From Paracentrotus lividus (taxonomy: Eukaryota > Echinodermata > Echinoidea > Camarodonta > Echinidae), in NCBI GenBank assembly GCA_940671915.1, contig CALNVZ010003434.1:29325787-29389786 (forward strand): DNA of 64,000 bases, written 5' to 3'. Shown here one piece after another: positions 1 to 64,000 of the stretch. The position numbers were made by a program, and so were the translations under genes. Below the pieces are notes generated by a model, which saw nothing but the letters and a program-made list of their open reading frames with translations, did not search any database and had not been told where the DNA came from. Numbering within the stretch: position 1 is the first letter of the stretch; each line of letters opens with the position of its first letter.

Positions 1-21
1 GCGGTCGAGCATGAGCTCCTG

Positions 22-374
22 TTGGCTATACGACAGAAGTATGTCCATCATGATGAACCACAGTTGGGAAACCTCTTTGGGTTCCAACCCTCAAAACTTA
101 ATGTACCAGAGAAGCTGCTGCAACAACTCAGTGAAATGCGAATACCAGAATTAAAATATCTAGATGAGGTTCTGTCAATGGAAGCACTGCAGTGTCTCAT
201 GTGTGGGAAAAAGTGGTTGCGCTAAAAAGACTAGATGAAATATCATATGAACTTGAGACAGAAGTTGGTCAGCAACTTCGAAGAAATCATAAGGACTTGA
301 AGAGAACAAATGAATCCCTTCATCACGAGAAGAGAAGTACTAACCCAAACCCTAACCCAAGTACTAACACTTAA
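22..374 (+). pseudogene. Unrecognised coding-like fragment
   Basis: Two overlapping short frames, the first reading IRQKYVHHDEPQLGNLFGF and on to PELKYLDEVLS. The composition looks protein-like rather than random, but I do not recognise it and there is no start, splice context or stop pattern of an intact gene. Given the transposase remains that follow, a piece of the same decayed transposon or of a captured exon is possible. Confidence 0.25.
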
Positions 375-1009
375 CAATTTTGAGGTTTCTTTTCTAACCA
401 AAAGAATCTCCTCTACCGACATCACGGGCACTGGCATTGCCTGAACCTCTCTCATAAGCCATCTTACCAGTCCTCGAAGTACATCTCTCAGACTTTCGGT
501 ATATTAAACTAGGTCACTCCAGCATAGGTTAAAGGTTACAGTGAACGTAATACCAAGAAAGTACGTAACAACAGAGGTTATCGCAAAGGATACCGAGCTC
601 CGAATGTATGAGACGAGCATCGCAGCCGTGGGACGTGTGAAGGCGAAGGAATTTCTCGAGAGCGAACACTAACAACCAAACTCATGACAGAGAAATCACA
701 ACTAACAGGTATCAACACGCTTCAAACAAAAGACAAGACACAACATAAAAAAACAGGAAACAAACAAAATGACAACTGAAAAAATGACATAATTGTGGAA
801 AACGAATGGTTAAGGGAGATGATCTAGGACAAGCTGCCAACTAAGGACAAAAAGGGCAGGACAAGACTGAAATGAGAGAGTGTGCTTTACTGTCAGTAAT
901 TATGATATGTCATATGCTGAAAATTTGTCTAAAGCAAAGCTATACAAGTTTTTGTCTTTGTTTCGTTTTGTTTTTATGCATACATGCTTTGGTTCATTTT
1001 GCCGAGGTG

Positions 1010-1900
1010 GCAATGTCTGCAATATTAGAGAGCCAACAGCGATTTTTGACAGATGTACCAATTCGTGACAAATCGTTCAAGAAAGCACCAGATTCTGTGA
1101 TAACCAGGTTCAATAGAAATGCATGTAGAAACTTCTTCACCACAAGAGAAACGATATATTGTTCTGAAACTTTACAACTTACGACTACCCTCAGAGCACA
1201 TTATCAAATGAAACTTGGGGTATCCTGAAAGAACTGGGTACTGTTTCCCTCCGACTGAGCCATCATTGAAAACGAGGAAAACAAGGAGACAACATGCAAT
1301 GCAGTCATTGGAAAAATTAAAGATCTAAAAAGGGGTATCTGCAGACGACATGTCCATGATGATGGGTGTGCAAACAGGTGTTGCTGCCCATCTAAGAATA
1401 ATGAACCCAGATGCACTTGTATTGGGATGCCCCTGTCATAACTTACACCATGCTGCAGTGAAAGGAGTATCCGACTTGCCTTTCACACATGCTGATTTGG
1501 TGATTTCCATCTATTTCTTCTTGGAGAAGTCTCCAAAGTGTCATAAAGAACTACCTGAATAAGGTGTCCACAATCTATGTGACAGAGCTACTTACAGAAT
1601 CCCGAAGCATGTCTGTACAAGATGGCTATTACTTGAATCATCACTTGAGAGGTTACTTGAGCAGTGGGAAGCTTTGGTGGTGTACTTTGGTCAGGTTTTT
1701 ATCAGCTACTTGGGGAAGTTTTTAAAGAGTAATAAAGCTCTTAAAGGTTCACACATAATGTATGTGGCAGAACTACATGTACCTACAGAATCCTGATGCA
1801 TGTCTGTACAAGATGGCTATCACTTGAGTCAGTACTGGAGAGGTTACTTGAACAATGGAACACTTTGGTGGTGTACTTAGCTGGGAATCTCTATGTCAAA
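1010..1900 (+). pseudogene. Decayed hAT-like transposase (C-terminal dimerisation region)
   Basis: Frame 1350-1562 encodes MMGVQTGVAAHLRIMNPDAL followed by VLGCPCHNLHHAAVKGVSDL. A 'CPCH..H.AA.KG' block followed by a lysine-rich helix is typical of hAT-derived, DUF4371-like proteins (KIAA1586/ZNF862 type). After a frameshift, about 1595-1730 reads TRWLLLESSLERLLEQWEAL, the usual continuation. That segment is repeated in degenerate form at about 1765-1890. Upstream, 1010-1228 (LTDVPIRDKSFKKAPDSV..) may belong to it. Multiple frameshifts and stops: dead. Confidence 0.5.
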
Positions 1901-2085
1901 AAGGAGTCAAGAAGATACTAGCAGCTCTAACCAGATTAAGCTGGAAAGTAAAATCCTTTTAAAAAAAACAGAGGAAAATCCACAAGACAGAATTAAAAAA
2001 AAGTACAGTTCGAATGTCTTCTGAGAGGACAAGTTGTACTGTTGCAGCTTCAAAGCCAAAACCAAGTGGTTGTGTGAAATCGGCC

Positions 2086-2121
<36 letters not shown>

Positions 2122-2209
2122 CAGTTGTGAAGTCAAAGTGCAAGGGACTGTTCAAAGACAACAAAACTAGAAGCAGGTTTTACAGTAAAGGTTGCTCTTT
2201 GTGATCAAG

Positions 2210-3420
2210 GGGTAAATAATCAGAAGATATTCACTGAGTTGGGTGTTGACTCAAACAAGCCATACAGTCATGTACTTTGCGTGGAAGGCAAATGATAGCA
2301 ACATTCAGAAAATATATTGCATGTTCGCACCCCCTTCATCTCTTGAAAAACGTTCGCAACAATTTGAAGAGACATATATTTGTCGTAAATGGGCACGAAA
2401 TTAAGTGGGATTATATTGTTGAATTTTACAATCACAATTCCAAGTTACCCATTAGGATGGCACCAAACTTGACGTAAGCACATAGAGCTTCAACCTTTTT
2501 CAAATATGAGAGACAGTATGTCTTGCTTCCCAAGTCTTGAGTCACTGTGTTGCAGCAGGTATATCAACATATTTCTCACTTGGCAAATTACCATCAGAAT
2601 CAACTTATACTGCTGATTTTTTGGAACAAATGGATAAGCTTTTTGATTCTTTTAATTCGAGTAGTTTTAAAGGACACAAAAATTCACAGAAGAGCTGTCA
2701 AAGTGGGCTCGGTGCATGTTAACTTTTGGAAAGATTGTATAGAATGGATTGAAAATGAGAGTTACAGAAGGCATAACTGCAAGAACTGCCTGCTTCAATG
2801 GATGGGTGTTGACTATGACTGCAGTAGACAGAGACTGCTCTGTCTTTATCGTAGGGCTTACCCCTCGGAAGACAGAGAGCTACCATTGCGCGAGCTGCAG
2901 TGTACACAACTGAGTGTGTTTTTCGGTGATATTTGATTGATCCAAGATTTGCTATCAGATGAAAGTTATTCCACTTACCGCATCTGGAAGTAGATTTTCT
3001 CTAGATCTATCTGTTTCTTGTCCTTGATGCCCAAAAGTCTTGTTGAATTTGGTTTTGGGGGGTTTCATTAAGTTTTTCCCATGAAATTTGGGGAAATTTA
3101 ACAGAGAATCACAGCACTGCAGTTCGAACAGCTCGCGCAATGGAAGCTCTCTGTCTTCAGAGAGATACTCGATGAAGAGAGAGCAACCTTGGTCTATGAC
3201 TGCAGTTGTTCAACTATTTGATGAGGTAACCAGCGTTGATCATTTCAAGTTTATACTATATAGGCTGAACCAAGATTGCCTGGAGAACCTATTCTCTATT
3301 ATTAGAAATAGGGGCAGGCATAAAGATAATCCTACTGCCAATGAGTTCAGAGCAGCTTTGAAACTAGTTACATGTCTTTTGAATCCCAGAGGTTGGCAGG
3401 TCTGTGTACCTTGTTTTGAA
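2210..3420 (+). pseudogene. Decayed P-element/THAP9-like transposase, split by a foldback insertion
   Basis: 2277-2477 gives CSHPLHLLKNVRNNLKRH then YIVEFYNHNSKLPIRMAPNL. 2537-2722 gives VAAGISTYFSLGKLPSES then TADFLEQMDKLFDSFNSS. 3237-3400 gives LYRLNQDCLENLFSIIRNRG then DNPTANEFRAALKLV. These blocks follow the RNase-H-like and C-terminal order of P-element/THAP9 transposases (family knowledge). Stops and frameshifts separate them, and a foldback element at 2813-3206 interrupts the C-terminal part. No THAP zinc finger or terminal repeats were found. Confidence 0.72.
2813..3206. mobile_element. Foldback (TIR) element inside the P-type transposase remnant
   Basis: The 13-base string CTATGACTGCAGT occurs at 2813-2825 and again at 3194-3206. 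Just inside, 2868-2905 is the inverted complement of about 3115-3172 (GACAGAGAGCT..CATTGCGCGAGCTG). Transposase homology resumes after 3206. The simplest reading is a small inverted-repeat element flanked by a target duplication. The middle (about 2930-3090) has no coding signal. Confidence 0.55.
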
Positions 3421-3710
3421 TGATTTTCAAAACTCGTTATGCTAAACACGTACAATTAGGCACACAGACAAATATCCCCTTGTTTAAAACTGGGACGGCG
3501 AGAATTGCCTCATTATAAACAGATTCTTGTTTTGTCCATACTCTTTTTAACAGTGGTGTATAACAGAAATGAATTATATCAGATTAATATAGTATGTGTT
3601 TCAATGAGAAATACCCACTCTCTACTCCCATTATAAAAAGGAGATTGGGACCAATTCAATCTTTTTAATTAAATCTTGTTATAACGAACACATGGACACC
3701 TGCGCACTTC

Positions 3711-4216
3711 TTTAAAGGGAAAGTTCACCCTGGATTTAAATCGGTTTTAAAAAATGCAGAAAAATAAAAGAAAAATATGAGTGAAAGGTTTGAAGAAAAT
3801 CGACCAAAAAATAACAAAGTTATGAATATCTAAAGTTTTGATTCTGTGACGTCATATGCGAGCTGCTCTCCTATGTGTTATGTAATGTAAATTCCATAAA
3901 GTATCATTTTTTCAGAAAAATATTATTTATTTCACCTGTACGATTGATATATCATCAAACCTAGGTTCATATACATGCCTCTATCAATTCAACTCATTCC
4001 GTTATCAAAAACCATGAAAAAAGACAAATTTATGTAATTTGCATACTCAATACATGGGAGAGCTGCTCGCATGTGACGTCACAGAATCAAAACTTTAAAT
4101 ATTCATAACTTTACTATTTTTTGGTTGATTTTCTTCAAACTTTCACTCATATTTTTATTTTATTTTTCTGCATTTTTTAAAACCAATAAAATTCCAGGGT
4201 GAACTTCCCCTTTAAA
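3711..4216. mobile_element. Long-TIR MITE, family TTTAAAGGGGAAGTTCACCC (copy 1)
   Basis: Both ends carry TTTAAAGGG(G)AAGTTCACCCTGG in inverted orientation, and the inverted match continues for about 190 bp each side (including GATTCTGTGACGTCA / TGACGTCACAGAATC). No open frame. A related copy lies at 18795-19278. Read on the minus strand it offers AATAAA signals (reverse complements at about 4154-4164) downstream of the DHX37 stop. Confidence 0.85.
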
Positions 4217-4337
4217 GGTGGAAAATCGGAATTGTCTTCTTATAAAAAGATTCTCATTTCACCTGTGCTCATTATAATGGGAGTCGACTGCATTGTGTAT
4301 AAAAGAGATTGGAGATTCATGAAGTATAGTGTATGCA

Positions 4338-59484
<55,147 letters not shown>

Positions 59485-62400
59485 ATTTGGTTGTTACTGT
59501 GGTATAAATTTTATGAATTATTACACCCGAATTCTAGGTTAATCTTGATCTAAATTCTCCCGATCATTTTCTAGCAGTAACACGTGAAGTTTAATAAACA
59601 TGATCTTCTTAAAGAAAAACTGAAGCTTTCGCTCTGTTTTCGAAAGCCAATGAAACGTATTCGTAAAAGAACAAAGTGCAGGTTGCAAAGTGGGTTTGCC
59701 AGGGAGGGGTGAAAAAAAAAAAAAAAAAAAGAAAGAAATTATAATTCCGACTGATCCGGGGGAGGGGGGGGCTACGGGGCCCGAGGCCCCCTACCCAAAC
59801 CTCAAATTTAAAAAATCCTAAAATTGGGATTTTTTTTTTTTCTTTCTTCGGTCTTTCCATGAATATATAGAGATCCATGGTCTTTCCAAGGACGCCTCAG
59901 TCAAAATAGACATGTCAAAAGGTTTCGGCCAATTTGTTGCATCTGCGTAGATGAAGGTCACCAGAAAGACACTTAGCTGTACGCGCTGGTACGCATGCGC
60001 TGACAAACCAATTTAGTGATCAGTCTAAATAAACAAGAGATCACATATTAATAATCAATAATACATCAATTTTTATTTCTTTTAGCTTGTTAATATAAAA
60101 AAAATATATAATACACGGTTAAAAAATTTTAAAAAACTCGAAGTGCTAAACCTAAAACAGTTCGAATAAATAAAATTGCGATTGCGTAACAGCGTAAGCA
60201 TCGTGCAAGTGGTATAAATGCGAATTTGAATTGGCAATAGATGTCCGAGTAACTTCATGACCCAAAGGAAGCACTTATTATTCATAAAAAAGGACAGAAT
60301 TCTATACAGCCAATAGGAACAGAAGAATGATAGATCAAACATGAAATCGTACTCTTCTATTAGACATTTAACTGGTTCATTTCCGCCTAACATAGAAACA
60401 CTCTCTAACAATCAATCAAAAAACACATCCTTGGTCACTGTGGTTTTGACATCTTTCTCCATAAACAGAGCAGTCGTGTTATTTGGGGCTTTCAGATTTT
60501 GTTGTGAAAAGAACTAATAAGGGTGTTTTCAAACAAAAAGGCCAGAATTCAAAGAAGATAGAAGAATTATGTGGTCAATATTTTACATGTATATAATTCA
60601 ATATTATTTCTTTTTCAACTGGTTCGATTCGTAGATAAATTAAAAAGATATGGGAATCGTATAAAAGTTAGAAATTCAACGTTATTGTATTAATGTACAC
60701 AGGTCTATTGCGAAAGTTTGGCGCAGCGCACGCGGAGAGGCAGACTCTCAAAATAGCAACAAACTAATTGGTATGATGAACCGGATGATGTGCAAACCGA
60801 GTGAAAGGGACTCACCCCCCCCCCACCCCCCCCCCCCCCCGCCATGCTTATTACTGAATAAATATAGTTATACGAACTATAGCCCGCAACTAGGCGCATA
60901 AAATTTTGTTCAAAATGACCTAGGACCGCCCAACCTCCGCAGAGCAAATTTTGGCTGGCCTGCCATTTAAAATTTCCAATTTTAAGAACCGCCCCCTCCC
61001 GGCCCCTCATGGAATCCTGGAACAATGCCTGTAGCTGTAGTTTATTCCAAGTCGCTTTAAATGATCGGGTAGCTTATGTCAGGTGAAATGATTTTTCTTT
61101 ATTTTTTTTTTATTCTTAAAGCAAGGAGATGCCATGACATACATTATTGTATTTATAAGGGACCTCTCCTTTAAAGCAATAAAAGCAGCAGCCTTGCTAA
61201 TAGCAGCACCACCCCAAGTTTCCCAACTACTCAAATCTGCCATAGACCAGTTTATTAAAATATCAAATTTTATGCATTTCTAACAAATTCTTGCATGACA
61301 ACCCGAAAGGCATGCCTGGGCTTACCCAACATAAGCAACAACTAATGTATCCATAGTAGCTATTCTTTTACAGGTTGTTTGAATCTTTTTACTATAATCG
61401 CTGGGGAAAAGTATGCTAAACATTTGAATATGTAGTAAACTGGTCTATTCCATAACATTCTGAGCACGTATGATACAGACCCAATTTAAGTTACTACTTC
61501 AATACATTCATACCGCAATAATTATGTACCAAGTAGCAATTTTAAGTATTTTCCCCATCAAAAACATAAAAGTATAGGCTAAAACATAGGCTAATACACT
61601 GCATTATTGACCGTGATCCATAAAGGGATATTAGTAGGGATGGCCACACAACAGCAAAAAGCCACGAGAACGGTTTCCATTCACTTATGGATGTAGTCAC
61701 CCAGTGCATTACAATGCAACAAAAAGCCCATGCACTGCCTACTCAATTAATACACAGGCAGGGAATTAGCAAAATTTTCAATAAAACACAGCTTTCGAAT
61801 TGTCATTTGCCAGTGGTTAAATATCAATCATTTTTATTCCTAATTTGGTCAGTTTTTTCCTTGAAAAATACCTCAGCAGCTGTATCAAGCTTTTCCTGTT
61901 GAAAAAATTGATTATGAAAACACTACAGCGTGTTCAAAGTGATGCTTGTGTGTGATGTGTGTTATGACTGGAATTCTCATGCTTGGAATAGATTGATAAG
62001 GAAAAGTGGATATCACTATAAAATGTAACTATTTTTGAACAAAAATGTATTGGGGTAAACAAAAAGAACAACGTTTACCATGGCCATTTAAGTTTTTAAA
62101 TTACTCTACCCTCTCCAAACACTCAGCTCTGAGCACACACCACATGAAATAGCCTATTGTCTAGGGTGTCCTTTGAAACATGCCCTATGGAGTATTTTTC
62201 CACGGTGGTCATATGGATCACATACGGTAACATACCTGTCAAAACCATCAGTTTTGTACTGCATAACTTTTTGTATAATCTACTCATACGCCTCAATAAT
62301 GTTACTAAATCTCATTTCATGTTGATACACAATAGAAAAGTTTAGTATGATTTGGTTGAATAAATCAAAGACAAAAGGACCATAAACTTGAGCTTTTATT

Positions 62401-62835
62401 GCATTTTTCTGGCTTTGTCTGAAAACTTGAAAATGCTTTTTTCTAGCAGCTAATTGTATCTGAGACACTCCTTTGGGTCATATCTTTGATATGGAACATC
62501 CAATTGTGATAATTTCAACTACCAAAATCTTTCTTTTAAAATGCTCTATCCAATAAGCCTAGCAAAAACAACTTAAAGATAACTTAAAATTTTAGTGGAC
62601 ATCCCTAATATTAGGACTACAACTACTACACACAGTCAATATGAAGTTTGATCTATTCGCTCTCGCTTTGAAATAAAGATATTCTTTATATTTTTCCATA
62701 TCAGTGTAGGATTATATTTTTACTTTGTTGAAATCAACAAATGAACAATTATTATTCATAATACTGCATGTTAAAACTGAGAAGATGGAGATCGTACATG
62801 AGTCCCTACTTATATAAACTTTTTAGAGTCTTATA
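59485..62835. other. 5' flank of DHX37 without recognisable gene
   Basis: The first bases form the DHX37 5' leader on the minus strand (TAA 12 bases before ATG). Beyond that there are only simple repeats: poly-A at 59711, poly-T at 59830, a poly-C/G-rich tract at 60818-60842, and AT-rich DNA. No open frame has a recognisable product. No convincing TATA box or other promoter element could be singled out. Confidence 0.6.
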
Positions 62836-63424
62836 TTAAAGGGAAATCCAACCCAAGGAGAGAATCAACCTTACAGGAAAGAGGAAAATGAGAGGAGCAA
62901 TCTAAAAAAAGTTTCATCAAAATCGGTTATAAAATAAGAGATTTATGGAAGTTTGAAAAGTCTAGTTGTTCCTTCTATGGTGATCCTCAAATTGGCACCA
63001 TCGGCTCCAAAATGGCCGATCTCATGGACAACTCTCCATTCATTTTGTACACAAATTTTCAGATTTTCCCCATTTTCTTTCGAAATATATCTTACCTCCT
63101 TCTGAGCTCAACATATGTTGTGTGAAATCTATTTTCCCATGACATATTTTGAGCTCAGAAGTAAAGAAGACAAATTTTGAGAGAAAATGGGGAAAATCTG
63201 AAAATTTGTGTACAAAATGAATGGAGAGTTGTACATAAGATCGGCCATTTTGAAGCCGATGATGCCAATTTGAGGATCCCCATAGAAGGAACAACTAGAC
63301 TTTTCAAACTTCCTTAACTCTCTTATTTTATAACCGATTTTGATGAAACTTTTTTTAGATTGCTCCTCTCATTTTCCTCTTTCCTGTAAGGTTGATTCTC
63401 TCCTTGGGTTGGATTCCCCTTTAA
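62836..63424. mobile_element. Long-palindrome MITE with TTAAAGGGGAATCCAACCC ends
   Basis: TTAAAGGGAAATCCAACCC at the left is mirrored by GGGTTGGATTCCCCTTTAA at the right. The arms match for well over 200 bp on each side (TCTCCTTGGGTTGG, CCTGTAAGGTTGATT, TGGATCCTCAAATTGGCA-type blocks), leaving a short centre near 63120. Related in end sequence to the 3711 and 18795 elements. Confidence 0.85.
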
Positions 63425-64000
63425 TTAAACACAAAACTCTTTTACATATCCTATTTGAGAAATCCTGCATAAGCTACCTCACTATGTAGCTCTACTATAA
63501 TTCAATTTTAGTTTTTAAATTATTACATGTGATTCTTCTACTAAATTATATTTTATTTCTCCCCCGTCAGCGGAGAACAATAATTATTATTTCAAATCCT
63601 TGTAAATGGCCTGGCTCTTTAGCTCTGCCACTCATTCTTCTGGGTGTCAGTTTTAATAGACTGCTAACTTCCACGCTCAATCATTGGATGCCTTGCGCTG
63701 ACGTGTAAATAGGCACGGTTAAGGTTCTCCAGGAAAACAGTGACTGTTTGCTGATTCTTCAACACTGTTGCTGTTACCAGACGAATTTTGTAAGTAAATC
63801 CAAGAAACTAGAATTCATAGATTTGTATGGAAGAGTGATTTTGTTACCTTCCATGCATGTGTAAAAACTAAGGCACTTGCAAGTTGCAGCTGCAGTCAGT
63901 TGCACTGAGATTGAGTGAGAAAGTGAGATGATTGATATGAGAGTGAGAAAAGAAAAAAATAAAAAATAAAAATAAAATGAATAAAAGAAGAACTTGAACT
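63425..64000. other. Window edge, no recognised gene
   Basis: AT-rich sequence. One GTAAGT at about 63790 follows a mixed-composition stretch (63640-63788) and could be the donor of a plus-strand leader exon, but nothing else supports it. Confidence 0.4.

Noticed and set aside
345..362. Telomere-like CCCTAACCC
   Set aside because: Only two imperfect units; no array.
63640..63795. Possible divergent plus-strand first exon ending at GTAAGT near 63790
   Set aside because: A single donor-like string without an open frame, homology or promoter signal; kept only as a note.

Overview
The window is animal nuclear DNA: AT-rich, intron-rich, and packed with short inverted-repeat transposons, microsatellites and homopolymers. 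One conserved gene organises it. On the minus strand, from the ATG at 59484 down to the TGA at 4338, lies a complete orthologue of DHX37 (yeast Dhr1/Ecm16), the DEAH-box RNA helicase that removes U3 snoRNA during small ribosomal subunit assembly. I resolved 29 coding exons with consistent splice phases, giving about 1,225 residues over 55 kb. Two single-base deficits, in exons 19 and 20, break the frame and are most easily explained as assembly errors. Repeat families (elements ending in TTAAAGGGGAAGTTCACCC, a marine-deuterostome type SINE, a DIRS element) and the protein sequence suggest a marine invertebrate deuterostome, most likely an echinoderm. That assignment is inference.

Layout. 1-3430: decayed DNA transposons (hAT-like, then P-element/THAP9-like, the latter split by a foldback insertion). 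3711-4216: a long-TIR MITE just beyond the DHX37 stop. 4338-29244: DHX37 exons 29 to 2, with modest introns carrying many MITEs, a SINE, simple repeats and local duplications; one is a partial copy of exon 21 split by a MITE, another carries the first bases of exon 4.

29245-59172: intron 1, nominally 30 kb. It holds a DIRS-type tyrosine-recombinase retrotransposon (29455-35598) with inverted termini and an internal complementary region, followed by about 5.5 kb of nested TIR elements and GC-rich hairpins. After a 25-base N gap nearly the same 11.3 kb appears again (41121-52448), differing mainly by small indels. After a second gap, the last 4 kb of the unit appears a third time, inverted (54216-58592). 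The first repetition is probably a false or haplotypic assembly duplication.

59173-59484: DHX37 exon 1; a 434-bp TIR element ends 10 bp from its splice donor. 59485-64000: 5' flank with no convincing gene, but simple repeats and another long palindromic element.

The most unusual structural signal is a set of perfect GC-rich hairpins with different stems that share a C-GAA-G triloop, inside the repeated intron-1 unit and next to it.
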